A stretch of DNA of 64,000 nt from Polyodon spathula (Eukaryota > Chordata > Actinopteri > Acipenseriformes > Polyodontidae): assembly GCF_017654505.1 (NCBI RefSeq), contig NC_054549.1:28321647-28385646 (forward strand). Direction: 5' to 3'. The translations under genes and the position numbers were made by a program. The notes beneath the pieces were generated by a model. It ran no database searches. It saw nothing but the letters and a program-made list of their open reading frames with translations, and was not told the origin of the DNA. Of the stretch, positions 1-15,300 are shown piece after piece; position 1 is the first letter of the stretch; each line of letters starts with the position of its first letter.

Positions 1-1056
1 AACTAAATAGTGGTCCCTGTGCGCACTTCTCATCGGCTACTAAATGTGATTTAGGTTTGATCTGTCTAAGAAAGACAGCATTACATTTACTTTATAGCAT
101 TATCTATTGCTCTTACATTTGTAACCTTTGCTACTGAAAAAAAACAAAAAAACAAATTAAGTTTTATCAAAACAAACCATCAAGAAATAACTTACAGCTA
201 TTGAAGTAGGAGCTGTCTAGCACTTTCTGGGCTGACTGAAAAGCTTTCAGATGTCTTAATGTTCCTATCTTGTAATGGAGCTAACTCTTTGTACATTTTT
301 TATAGTAAATATATATATATATATATATAAAGATAATTTACTTTATATCTACCTGAAGACACCTCTCATAGAGACACACGTGTACTAGAAGTTTACCTAA
401 TGAAATATAGATGGACTTCTGTGGAGAGTCATCTCTGTGTGCACATGATCTTCAAATGGTCTTGAACGTTAGGGAAAAAAAAAAAAAAAAACATAGAACT
501 GTTTAAATGTGAAGGTTTGCAGAGTGATATAGGTTTTGCTAAGAAAAACTGTTTAAACAGACTTTTCTGCCCTGCAAGTATGAAACCTGTGTTGGCAGTC
601 AACACCTCCACTGTTTCTGGTTAGATGGAAGCTGAATCTTGCAGTGGAGCTGAGCAAGAAATAAACCGTCGTTTGCACTGATTATCATGTAGATTTGTGG
701 AGAACTCTTATACATATGAAGTTCCATGTAGTTTTGTAGAGGTTTCAGTATCAAAAAGTACAAGTGCTCTGTGGAAAAAAAAATACATAAGCTGTTTAAA
801 TTAAATTCCAGGTAGAATTCTGGTTCTGCAGCAGTCTACTATCACTTACTGATGATAAATTATATACAAGGAAAATGAAATCCCTAATAGGAACCAGTGG
901 TCATTTCTCCTGGTTGTATATTGCAGATAGGTACTAAAAAGAAAACCTATTACATTTTTTGTCCAGTGTTTTGAAAAATCTTTCTGTGATTGCTGATAAG
1001 ATGCTGTCACTGATCAGCCACTCTCTAACATGCCCCATTGCCTCTTTTTGCATTAG
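1..1056. other. PODXL2 intron, no exon recognised
   Basis: AT-rich intronic DNA upstream of the first visible exon. It holds a short TA repeat near 306-328 and an A tract near 475-492. I see no open frame with credible splice sites. Confidence 0.6.
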
Positions 1057-4050
<2,994 letters not shown>

Positions 4051-4689
4051 CAGAAAAAAAAACAGTCAGACTTAATGTGGCAACATGTTTCAGATGACTT
4101 GTGCCATTTTGAGAAATACCTGCTAATTCAGCTATGAGCTTACTGTTTAAGCTTATGTCAACAAAAAATAATATCAGCACCATTAGAAGAAAGCTTTGGG
4201 GATTTACAGTGTTAAAGAAGGTTTCTGAAAGTTCACGGGGAAGACTGTCAGTGTTTCTGATAGACATGTTTTTACCAAAGCAGAGAACAATCCAAATAGC
4301 CTAAGAACGAAAACAGAAAAGTGTTTAGGAAAATGTATTTCACTGTTAATCTTTTATTTCATCTCACAATGTCGTGTTTCATCAATAGGAATATGATAGA
4401 TTTAGGATCAACAAACTGTTCAACAGTTTACTACATCTTGAAAATGAGATTCTGTCTGTATATAGAGATGAAGACCACAGGTATTTACATAGCGAGTGGC
4501 TTAACCCTCACATGTAGAATACATACAACCATAAATGACTGTGAAACAGAGGAGCTTTTGGTCACATCAAAGAATAGTTCTGAGGACAGACCTAAAATGA
4601 GCTAAACTGTCACTGTGGTTTCTGACCCCTGTCGGTGAGATGAGATGAGGTTAAAAGCGTTATCACAATGAATGTCAGATGATGTTTGC

Positions 4690-4790
4690 CAGTCTCTTTT
4701 GCATAGTGGTTAAGACGCTTGCTTGCTTGCTTGCAGTGCACGTGGTAGCTGGTACACCCCCAGCCTCCTCCCCTGTTACATCATTTTAAA
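4690..4790 (+). repeat. Possible tRNA-derived SINE head fragment
   Basis: AGTGGTTAAGACGCTTGC resembles a tRNA A-box region. It is followed by a short (GCTT) expansion and GTACACCCCCAGCCTCCTCC, where a B box and SINE body would be expected. The B box is degenerate, so this is a tentative call. Confidence 0.35.
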
Positions 4791-4964
4791 AAGTATAATA
4801 GGTAGCAAGATTTCAGTTTATGTATATTTTCTTAGACGTACGTGGCATGACAGAAACACCACAAAATTCCAGTTAAATTATCTCAATCTCAATACAGCCG
4901 CCATACAACTTATAAACATGCACTGTGCTATAGTAATGCGTTTAGTGATGTTTATAAGCAGGTC

Positions 4965-4970
4965 AATAAA
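4965..4970 (+). promoter_or_regulatory. Possible PODXL2 polyadenylation signal (AATAAA)
   Basis: A canonical AATAAA lies about 915 bp after the PODXL2 stop codon and is the first I noticed. A later one near 6415 is equally canonical, so the real 3' end is uncertain. Confidence 0.35.
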
Positions 4971-5224
4971 TTACCCTTGGAGGGAAACTCTAGCTTGATT
5001 AACATAGGGATAAAGCAGATGGCCGACACTGTGTTATATTGACCTGGCTGAATAGAAAACATGCAGCATTCAAGCTTTAGTATCGGAGCAAGGTGGCAGT
5101 TGCTGTGTTCTAATAATTCTGAACAGACATCGACAGAGCATTGAGTCTATCATAATGGCCCTCATAGTATGTAGTTTACAATCAACTCACTTAACATATT
5201 TTCAGATCTACTGTTTTTTGATGA

Positions 5225-5290
5225 GACTGTGTTAAGGTGCTTTCACCTGAGTTCAGGGGCTAGTCTTCAGTTCTTGTTGCCTGCTAATGA
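5225..5290 (+). repeat. Dispersed repeat family B fragment
   Basis: AAGGTGCTTTCACCTGAGTT recurs with few changes at about 59715-59760 (AAGGTGCTTTGACCTGAGTT) and more weakly at about 43920-43955. The last two also share an upstream segment (TCTGAGTGYTTCYTATTGC). It is an old interspersed repeat of unknown class. Confidence 0.5.
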
Positions 5291-5453
5291 TACATGTAGG
5301 CTAGACAAGCCAACGTGTTTTTATATTAGTAAGTTCCAACACCCTCTAGTGCACAGCTGCCTACTGCCAGAATTACAACAGGGTACTTATCCAAATTAGC
5401 TGCTCACTACGTGTCGCTGGCTCTTATATAAAAACATTTTGGTTGATCTAGTC

Positions 5454-5490
5454 CAGTGGTTCCAAACTGTGGTCCACAAACAACTCCCAA
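5454..5490 (+). mobile_element. hAT-like terminal sequence, single end
   Basis: CAGTGGTTCCAAACTGTGGT is the style of terminus seen in hAT-superfamily elements (CAGTGGTTCYCAAAC...). No matching opposite end was found nearby, so this is a one-ended remnant. Confidence 0.4.
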
Positions 5491-6451
5491 AATTCAGTTA
5501 CGTAGATCTTGCAAAAAACAATTTCTGCAGAATCATACGTCGTTTCAAAAGAGTGACACGTTTTATCAAATTGGACACAGTACTTGACTCGTAACCCAGT
5601 GCTTTGAAATGTATCTGTAAAAATATGTTCTGCTTGTCACATAGGATTTCATTTACTCCTTCCATTTCTCTAGCACTTTTAGATTAGCCTGTTTTGCCTT
5701 GTCTAATAATGTTTACCAGAAAGGAAGAAGTCTTGGTGATAATCCCTGAGCTGTGTGATGAGGTAACTTGATGTAATCCTGCTTTGGCCAATATATCTGT
5801 GTTTTTTTTTTTTTTTTCAGTGGTCAGTGTATTTCTCTATCAGCTTATTTCTATGCTTGAATTTACTGATGATTTATGGTGTTTTTGAGTAAATATAGTC
5901 ACTGTCAACTTTTGGTTTAGCTTAGCTAGGTCAGTTTGACCGCTGCATTTTAAATATTGTGCATAAGAAAACTGTATTTAGTGTATCGTGCATTTAGTGT
6001 ATCAATATTGAAGACATGAAGACTTTTTTTTCACGTAATATCAACACTAAATCTTTGAAACTGGTTTGAAAAGGAGCATTTCTGTAAAACTATATATGTT
6101 AATGTCTTGATAGTTTACACAATTCCTTTCATAGCAAATGGTACACATAACTTGGCAAGGCAACCTGGCTTTAACGTTGGTTCTCTGAGTAAAAACGAAA
6201 TCTTTGAGCTGAGATTTGAAGATGTCCTCTATAAGTTTCCATGGTATTTTTGCACTGCATTTTTGCAATTTCACCCAGCTTTTTTCAGTTACCATAGTTT
6301 ACCATGGTTTTCAATTTTTTTTTAAATATGTTTTACCCTATCTCGCTATTCTTCACAATGCTTACCTGTGCTTTAGTATGCTTTATAGATTTGAAATGCT
6401 TGTCAAATGACACGAAATAAAATGATATCTTTTGTAAACATTTGTAAAGGG

Positions 6452-6452
<1 letters not shown>

Positions 6453-6507
<55 letters not shown>
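6453..6507. repeat. (CA)n microsatellite
   Basis: About 27 uninterrupted CA units in the PODXL2-ABTB1 spacer. The poly(Thr-His) open frame across it is an artefact. Confidence 0.97.
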
Positions 6508-6511
<4 letters not shown>

Positions 6512-7794
6512 TATTTGTGTTATTCATTGAAGACATTTAGAAATCTCAGTTCAATGTTATGCAGAAACAAAGTTACAGACAAATTATTGACACACAACAC
6601 CATGACCAATTACGCCCACTCTATGCAACGTTTGAAAAATGTACCTTTAATAGAAACAGATGTTTCTATATAGCAAAGGATTCGGATACTCTCAGTGTCT
6701 GCTAAAATATACCCAAACCAAGTTTCATGAGTGGATGACGGGTTCTCTGTAGACAGAAACAATTATACGTTGGATATACAGATTATGAAAACAAAAAGAC
6801 ACCTGTGGCATTGTCTACAAGCAATATATGGTCATTCATCAATGGATAATGATGTTGGCAGATCTCAGGTGTTCCCAATACATATTATTCCACTTAACAG
6901 ATTCATCATCACAGCTGCTGAAATAGGTTATAATTTTGGACAGACATGACATGTTAAGAAATGAAAGAGTTTGAATATTAGGTGTAATAAAATAAAATAT
7001 AAGTACAACATTATGTTTTTGAGAATCAAGGTAAGGGTGAGTTAATAATCAAATATTTTAAAGACCTTTGGCATGGCTATTAAACAAAATGCATTGAAAT
7101 CCCATATTAAGACAAGTAGTTTTAGATTATGCCGTGGATACCATGTGCAATATTTAAAATACTATCTGTCGTAGCTGAAATGCAAAAATACAGGTTTAAA
7201 AACTACCAAAATAATTGTCAACCTCGCAGAGTGAGTTGATTGTGGAGCAGCGCTGCCATCGTGTGATTTGGAATGCTTTTGCTTGTGCGAGTGCATGAGG
7301 ATGGCGAACAGAATAATCTAAAACGTATCTGTCTTGCAGTCTAGTCTAGTGGCCCTAAATAGTCTTCTAAAATATTGTATTGTTTTTTGGTCTAAAATAT
7401 GTATTGCCATTCAAAGGTTAAAGATGCATTTAATAAACATGATTTTAAAATACCGGTATTCATACATTCTTGCATGGTTAATACTTAAGTCTATATCAAT
7501 TTCTTCACCACACCTCTAGATGTCACTATATTCTTCTATCCCATATAATATGGAGGGGATCTACTGAATCTATTTTTCTCTGTTCTGTGTTTACATTGAG
7601 GAACGGATGCTTTAAACAGCTGAGACACGGAAGTAAAGCGTAATCGATAAGTGAAGGCTGTGTTGTGCATGTAAATACTAAACCGTTGTTCAAGCCATAT
7701 TCAATACATACAGTGTATAAAGCACTGTGTTCAACACTGACAAACACAGGCCTGCAGTTTCAATGCATTTCAGAGTACTGAAAACTCTCCGGCC

Positions 7795-10700
7795 ATGGAC
7801 TCAAATGATTTGTTTACAAGCTGCAGGAAGGGCGACGTTTCAAGAGTTAGGTAAGGGTTTTGCACGCCCAGCTCTGGGATTGTAGTACAGTATTATTTTT
7901 TAGCTGGGTCGTGCACGTTACTGTTTTTACTATGTGCTACTGCCAGCAAAGTTTCCAAATAATAATGCATTTAATATAATTAATGTTTAGAGGCTTAATT
8001 GTAAACTTATGTTGCAAAGATTCTAAACCCGCTCAGGAATTCTAATGTGGTTCTGGGTTCGGTTTTTTTTTTTAATTCTGCAATAATTATTTTGTTTATA
8101 ACAGTGAATTAGAAGTATTGTAAACATGTTAATATCGTTGAAGAACTGCTCTAAATGCAGACTTAATATATTAGCACTAGCAAAATTATCCGGTGTCTCT
8201 TGCCCATGCTGAATATATTTAGTTGAATAGCTGCAGAACATAATTGACCATAATCCTAATGTTAGATTCACATGACGGAAAGGTTATGATGTTTGAATGT
8301 GGCAGTGGCTTGCTTGAATAGTAACAATACATTTGGAATTAACATTTGAATAAAACATTTAAATAGTAACCAAGGGGCAATATTTAATTGTCCTAATGCA
8401 ATCTTGGAATGCAACATACTACAGCTCACATAACCGTGGATGATAATAGTTAGCAGAACTAGCCTTGAGTAACCTTCTAGAGTACAGTGAGTCTGCCCTG
8501 AAACATATCTAATGTTGGATGTAGGCCTTCAGAGAGGAAAAACAGCTGACAGTCTCAGATAGTGCAGAACTGTCAGAATTGGAGAAAGCAAGCAAAACAC
8601 TGAGCATTGGCATAAATACAACCATGTCTGTGTGTGTGTGTGTGTCTCTCTCTCTCTCTCTCCTTGATTCCTGTAGGACCTGTATCAGCAACTTGGACCC
8701 AATTCATCCCTACTAAGTTCAGCAGTTCTCTGTTTTGTGTTTGTTGTGATTATCAAGACTTTTCAAATAATTTCTTACCTCTTTAGCACAGCAATATTCT
8801 CCCACCTCCTGTACAGAACCCGTGTTCCAGACTTTATTTGCACTTTGACTTGGGACATGGCCATTTATGCCACCTGACCATAAATTTGCTTTCTGCAGCA
8901 GGTACATATTAGGGACCTACTTGGGTTGAGGAGAGCTATTTGGTAAAGCCACTGAAATGAAAATTAACCAGAATGTCGGCTGTTTTCCGCTTTTAGGTAC
9001 CTTGTCGAACAGAGAGATGTGGAACTGAATGTCCGAGATAGATGGGACAGTACCCCATTGTAAGCATTGCATTCTATCTGTATCATTGGCGTTATTTAAT
9101 CTATGATTGATTCTATGATCTAATTTTGCATCTTGGAGGACAAGAGCTCAGTGAGGTCAAATTAACTGCTTCAATAACAGTGAGTCAGTGGTTAAAGTAG
9201 GGGGATTCAAACCCAGGATATTTGGGCTCTTTGATTAATCTTTGAACAGCAGTTCTCTGTAATACAGAATTTTAAAAGCTAATAAAGTGATAGATTACTT
9301 CTCCCCCCAGAGAGAAGACAGGCTGTGTTGAACATTTGCAGTTTATGGTTTTGATAGGTATGATTTACACATGTATCTTATTTTGGCTGATCTCTGTCCT
9401 CCGTTCTTAATAGGTATTATGCATGCTTGTGTGGCCACGAGGAGCTGGTTCAGTATCTGCTGGGGAACGGTAAGTAGAATTAAGATTGCATGGTCTCAAT
9501 TTATCAAAGGTAGGCTGACTTGCTCTATAGCAAGTAGAGGACTTCTCAATGAACCAGAACTATAAACTACCTTTAAAAGTGCAACACAAGTTGGTATACA
9601 TGTACATCCTTTTATATCACATATGACATGAACCATGCAGGAACCAAAGAAACCGAATGCAGCCAGTTAAACTGAGCAATATCGAAAATTATAAAAATCT
9701 CAGTATTGGAGCAACAGATCTAAGAACAAGCATTTAAGATGTCCGTTGACAATCCACTGTTTGTTGCGAGTTACCTTTTTAAAACTAAAAAAGAAAGAGG
9801 TTTGATCATAACCAGCGCTAAGGTTTGGGGTTTGGGAGTAACTTGCCCTCTAATTTTGAACACTGAGAGGAAAATGTATTTTCAGGGGGTAAAATATAAC
9901 ATTACCTTGAAGTCATGAGTAATCTTGATAAATACTATACCATCTTTAATGGTAATGGGGTAGGCATTAAAAAAGAGCCTGCTATTTTAATTGCAATGTT
10001 ATTTTGAACTGTTGTACAACCACAGTGTGTGTTCTACAAGGTTCTTTATCGCTCAGCGAGTTTTTTTCAAGGTATCGCACTGACTCTGCAAATTAAGTAC
10101 ATTGCTTATATTTTAACATTAAATTCTTAAACTCGATGAACATGTTACAACTTCAATATCAAGCCATACAGCTAAATACAATAAGAAAATGCATTATTAA
10201 GTTATAAAACAGTTAATTTAATATCATAGGCACCTTTTTTTTTTTTTTTAGCAGTTGCCTCTGACAATGGTTGTAGTTGGATTTGTAGCTGGACTGGGTT
10301 AGGCTTCAACCTGTGTAGCGTTTAATTTTTCTTATTCTTACTGTGATTGGCTGTAAAGACAGGGTTAGCTATAGATTGGATAATGTTTGTTGGTAGTTTT
10401 TTCTTGTGTAGAGTTTTCTAGTAACTGAAGAGATTGTATTCTGGGAGATGTAGTTGTAGTGGAAAATTTAGGGGAGGCGGCAGGAATTGCTATGCGTATG
10501 TTTACGCATTAAACGTAAATTTATTACATATTTCTGCGTAAAAATCGGCAGGTAAACAGCTTATCTGGACCGCTGATCATAGCTGGTGTTGGTGCAACCT
10601 TATTTCAGCTGTCCATAACTGTCTTCAAGGATATTTGAGACCTGTACAGATTTTGTTTAATTTTAACCAAGAAGTGTTCTCCTTGTTGATGTAGTTTTAT

Positions 10701-13700
10701 GTGATACAGTTGTAGACCTTTGACATCACAGCATTGAACCCTTGAACTTTAGCTTATTGGGTTATATGGCGATTTCCTTTTACTTAAAACCACAGCCATT
10801 TTGATAAATCAATCACCTCCTCAAGCCAGTCTTTCACCGTGGTTAGAAGGTACATGTTTCTCCTGTCCAATCGTGTGTAAATTGATAAATAAATAAACAT
10901 CAATTTTTCTGCAGGTGCGAAATGTGAGGCGAACACGTTTGACAGAGAACGCTGTTTGTACGGCGCCCTAAGTGATACGATCCGGAGGCTACTGAAGGAA
11001 TACAAGCAGATCACAGCCAAGGGAAAGCAGAGGGATTACTACGATGACTTCCTGCAGAGGTGTGTGTCCAGTGTCTCCCAGTGTGGAGTAGAGTAGGGAG
11101 TAGATCACTCTGTTTGGCTAACCCCTCTCTTAAATGGTGACAAGATCAGCTGCGTTTGTTAACAGAACTTGGAAGAACACTTGGAAAGTTAGAGGATGCT
11201 TGACTGGTTAGTAATAGCTAATTGATTCTAAGATCATTCATCTAAGGTCATCATCAATTCGACTCTTGAAGGATCCCAATGAATAAGACCGATAGGCAAA
11301 TTGCTATAGTCTTTGGAAAAACAAAAGATCAATTACAATTCTAAAATGAATAAGAAATAACTCAATTGCAGAATGTCTTTGGAGTTGTTTAGAAACTATC
11401 GGGTGGTTTTTCCTTTCTGAAACAATTTAGTATTGGCATAACTTTCTGCCTTTTCTTTTTTAAAGACTTCTTGAGAAAGATAGAGACAGTGATATTGTGT
11501 TCATCGTCCACGGAAAAACCTTCACCGCTCACCGCTGCATCCTCAGTGCGCGTTCCGACTACTTCAATGAGATGTTTGAAACGAAGTGGAAAGGGAAGAG
11601 CATCATCGCCCTGAAACACCCGCTGGTGGGTTTCATTTAATAAAACCAGCCTGTTGGGTACAATTTGTCTTTGTGTCAATGCTCTTTGCAAGGGGGGAAC
11701 CTGTTCATTAAGTGGGGAGTAAATAAAAAAAAAAAAAAAAAAAAAAATTTAAATCAGAGGTGAGAAACACCTGCCCCGTTACTATAAACAGGGTTCAGAG
11801 CCACCATGGGGCAGCTTGGGGGTAATAAAACAATGTGTGATGTTGTTTTTTATGTAATGAGGACAGTATTTATATAGGTTATAGTATATTCGACAATAAC
11901 ATGCTACATTTATTTTAAATTCCAGATAAATCCAGCAGCCTTTTGCTCAATTTTGCAGTACTTTTATACTGGTAAGTGTGATATAACTCTGGGATGTGAG
12001 GTCAGAGGACAGTTGTTTGACTGTTGACCGCAAGAGTGATTAGTGGCTGTTTTGTGGGAACTGTTTTCAGTCATGTGTCACTGAATTAGTCAATAATTTC
12101 TAAGGGATTTTAAAATCTCAATATATGTTGAATTTTTTTTTTTTTTAATTGGGCTGCATGTGCAGATTTTTTTATTTTTTTTTTGGTTCCTGGATTTTCC
12201 TCCATTTTGCAGGTCGTTTAGACATTGATGTGGAGTATGTGGAGGACTGCATACGACTTGCCAAGCAGTGCAAAATAGATGACCTCATAGAGGAACTGGA
12301 GAACAAATGCAAAAAGGTCTATGAATTTGGTAAGCCATCCTGAGCATACCCATACTCAGCAGCCTACCCAGCGTAGATCTGAGTTCTGAGATTTCGTTTT
12401 TTGTTATCCACAAAGGTCAACTATAACCCCTGTACTGTGAACAGTGACCCACAAACCACAACAACATAGAGCTGGATTCTATATTTACTGTACTATAGGT
12501 TTTTGTATAGGGGCAATTTGTTTCTGTTGTCTTGGTTTTGGTGTGCTAGTAATGGTGACCATAGCAGGGTTATTTTAGACTAGAAATTAGACAAATGCTT
12601 CTGTAAAAAAAACTAAATGATTGTCATTTTACAGATTTTAAAACCTTGATTCAAAAGCATTAATCTTCATAATTGGGACCGAAGCATTTTAAGCCATAAA
12701 GGTGTAATTATTTTAATATTGGGCAATAAAATGGCACCGCAGGTGAAACATCTGTCCCCACATAGAGTGCTTGGGTTTGCATTCCTGTGATGCCAATGTA
12801 AAATACTGGCTTTAACATTGCAGTGTCTTCCAAGCCGGGGACCTGTGTGAAAGTCCTGACGCTGGAACCGCCGAATAATTTCCAGCTCCAGGAGGACCTA
12901 GCTATATTAGCGGACTGCGCGTTGCCTGCTGAACTCAGGGTATGGGCTTGTGGTCTTACCTGCTTACTGCAAGAATGTTGACAGGGAGGGCTGTGATTTT
13001 TTGGGGGATTTAATTTGCTCTAATCGTTAAAATTGCTAATTTCTGTTGATTTCAGCCGCATTCAAATATACTGACGCAATCTGTCAAGTGTGGCCAATAT
13101 AAAAGAACCAATTTCACAGAAAAGTTAATTTCAACCTAAGTACACTTAATATTTAGCGGTCAGTTTTGAGCCACATTATTGAATAGGTGCAGTTACTGTA
13201 TATGTGTGTGTAAGTGTAATTAATTTACCTTGTCTGTATTCTAGGTGGGATTTGGGGAGCTGCCCTTTGACAGAACTGACAACTTTACAAGCTCCCCTGA
13301 CGTCTGTTTCAGAGTTGAAGGCTATGACTTCCTGTGTCATAAGGTGTGTGGTTGCCACCAGTGAAATACTGGATGCTTTGAAACATGTCCATCCTTAATA
13401 AATATATTGGGTAGTGTGTGATAAACAAGCTTTTAGTTTATCAGCCCAGCGCATCGTGTTAAAATAACGCAGCCTATTCTATATACAAGTCTCTTATTTA
13501 GGTCTCAGTTTGTATGGTACTTTCATCAAGGTCACAGAACTGTACAGTGTTTTAAAATGAATCTTTCACCCTCCCAACAGGCCTTTTTCTGTGGCCGCAG
13601 CGATTATTTCAGGGCGCTGCTGGCGGATCATTTTTGCGAGAGTGAAGCGTTGCAGTCTCAGCCCAGCATCCCTGCAGTGACCCTGCACAACATCACAAAG

Positions 13701-15300
13701 GACATCTTCATCAGGGTCCTGTATTACATCTACAGCGATGACACAGAGGTGAAACAGAAGGCTCTTCCACATCACACTGACACTCAATCACTAAGCAAAT
13801 CAATACGAACAATAGTTTTACTGTACATCATGTGAGAAGACATAGACCGCTGGCTAGTCTTTCCTTTCATTCACTAGACAGCTGCAGTAGTTTCCAATTT
13901 GTTTTGACTGCTGTAATGCAAGGATAGAAACTGAATAAATAAATACACAGTGTAAGAACAGCTACAATTTAATTTTTTACAAAGGTGTCTTTTATATAAG
14001 AACAATTATCTTAAGCTTCATTTGTTAATACATTGAGTGTACTTCCCCAGTCGGGCAGCAAACCATCTTTAGCGAACGTCTCTCTCTGAGTGTGTCTGCC
14101 TGCCCTCCCCAGTTGTCTCCAGAGAATGCCTATGATGTGCTGTGTGTGGCCGACATGTACCTGTTGCCAGGGCTGAAGAGGCTCTGTGGTAAAACGTTGG
14201 CACAGACGCTCCACCAAGACAATGTTGTCAACATCTGGAAAACAGCCAAACTCTTCCGCCTGTCGCGGCTTGAGGACCAGTGCACTGAATACATGGCCAA
14301 GATCATAGAGAAGGTTTGTATGCGCTTGCTGTGATTTTGTTGGACTTGCTAGCTTTTGTAGGTATTCCATTGGTCCGTCATACATTAACGTGGAAAGCTG
14401 TGTCTACACTGTTTGTTGAAGAGTAGAAATTGCACAACCAAGTTGCTTAAAGAGTAAGTAGCGGGATTCCGAAAAATATAATGTCATTCGTCCCCACATG
14501 TTGCTACAACTGTTTAAATAGTGTACCTGTAATTTCTTTACATTAACATCCTGACAACTTTTTACACTTATAACCTTTTAAAGTCTGTTTCAAAGCTCTT
14601 TTCAGTAGTGCACTGGGGTTGGAGATCTGTCCTAAATCATTTCAGACCACATCGTTATTGCTGTGATACCTGTTTGACAATGTGGGCAATAATCCTTACA
14701 CTATCAGTGCACTAGAGCAGCCATTTATAACAAAGAACTTTGAAACAGACATTAAAGTTAAGTGTAAAAAGTTGTCAGGACGTCCATAATGAAAAGAAAA
14801 ATTACAGGGACGTTATTTAACCAGTTGTAGCAACACGTGAACCCCGCTACTTGCTCTTTAAATCTCACAGATGTAGGCTGTGTACGATTACCTGACTCGC
14901 ATGTGAAGCAGTCCTAAGCGCAGAGCATGTCCATTTCAAGATGTAAAAGCGAATGGTGTATTTGATTGCCTTTTTAAAATGAAGACAATACACAGTCAAG
15001 CATAAGAATGGTGTTTAATATTAATTCTCATGATTTCTGAGTGTATCTTAGTTTTTTCTGTAATGCATTGCAATCTGTTTGTACCTCCTGCAGCTGATAG
15101 AGACGGAGGAGTTTGCAGAGGCGATCAAGGAGGATGCAGATTCAGTGGAGGCACGGCAGGAGACCGACTCTATCCCGCTCATCGACGACATCCGCTTTCA
15201 CATCACCAGCAACGTGCAGACCTACAGCGACATCGAGGAGGCCAACCAGAAACTGGAGGCCTTGGAGCAGCTGCTGGGCAGCATCGGACTCGACTGCTGA
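7795..15300 (+). CDS. ABTB1: Ankyrin repeat and BTB/POZ domain-containing protein 1, complete, 12 coding exons
   Basis: Exons: 7795-7850, 8997-9059, 9414-9469, 10915-11059, 11466-11625, 11926-11971, 12213-12329, 12824-12939, 13245-13343, 13581-13748, 14113-14313, 15094-15300. They sum to 1,434 bp (477 aa plus stop); the human protein is 478 aa. It starts MDSNDLFTSCRKGDV and ends LLGSIGLDC, as in mammals. Residues about 4-65 are two ankyrin-type repeats (LYYACLCGHEELVQYLLGNG). Residues about 114-205 are BTB domain 1 (DSDIVFIVHGKTFTAHRC). Residues about 273-375 are BTB domain 2 (AFFCGRSDYFRALL, then ADMYLLPGLKRLCGKTLAQ), followed by a helical tail with RQETDSIPLIDDIRFH. BTB domains mediate dimerisation and cullin-3 binding in many family members; ABTB1 is reported as a PTEN-linked growth regulator, and its biochemical role is little known. 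All introns are GT-AG; the exon 10 donor (GAG|GTGAAA) is weak. The ATG at 7795 has a fair Kozak context (GGCCATGG). No disruption is seen. Confidence 0.97.
7851..8996. other. ABTB1 intron 1
   Basis: Unremarkable intron with a (TG)n(TC)n microsatellite near 8626-8662. No exon or RNA gene recognised. Confidence 0.5.
9060..10914. other. ABTB1 introns 2 and 3 (around the small exon 9414-9469)
   Basis: The segment 9145-9250 (with GTGAGTCAGTGG and GATTCAAACCCAGG) loosely resembles a worn MIR/L2-type SINE. Intron 3 carries a T tract near 10232-10250 and a ZNF143-like motif at 10436-10456. Nothing coding. Confidence 0.45.
10436..10456 (-). promoter_or_regulatory. ZNF143/THAP11-like motif in ABTB1 intron 3
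   Basis: On the minus strand the sequence reads ACTACATCTCCCAGAATAC, close to the known ACTACAnnTCCCAnnnTGC consensus bound by ZNF143 and THAP11. Such sites usually sit in promoters; here it is intronic, so function is unknown. Confidence 0.35.
11060..14112. other. ABTB1 introns 4-10
   Basis: Short introns (240 to 500 bp) between exons 4 and 11. They contain an A tract of about 23 (around 11726-11748) and T-rich runs near 12132-12182. No extra exon, RNA gene or mobile element is recognised. Confidence 0.5.
14451..14857. mobile_element. Palindromic non-autonomous DNA element (MITE/foldback) in ABTB1 intron 11
   Basis: The 407-bp element has two inverted arms of nearly 200 bp. Termini are AGAGTAAGTAGCGGG on the left and, read inward, AGAGCAAGTAGCGGG on the right. 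TTAA flanks both ends (14447-14450 and 14858-14861), as for a TTAA target duplication, though a shorter TA or TWA duplication cannot be excluded. Shared arm segments include TGTTGCTACAACTG and CATCCTGACAACTTTTTACA (right arm with small changes). A second copy begins at 63680. No coding capacity. Confidence 0.8.

Larger units (their letters stand above)
4051..7794. other. PODXL2 3' UTR and PODXL2-ABTB1 intergenic spacer
   Basis: No further exon is recognised in these 3.7 kb. The spacer holds a possible tRNA-SINE head (4690-4790), a family B repeat (5225-5290), a hAT-like end (5454), a T tract near 5803-5817 and a CA microsatellite. No obvious CpG island precedes ABTB1. Confidence 0.5.

Noticed and set aside
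6407..6673. 88-codon frame with poly(Thr-His)
   Set aside because: Produced by the CA microsatellite; no domain or splice support.
14011..14385. 124-codon minus-strand frame
   Set aside because: It overlaps and is antisense to ABTB1 exon 11, which fully explains the open reading.
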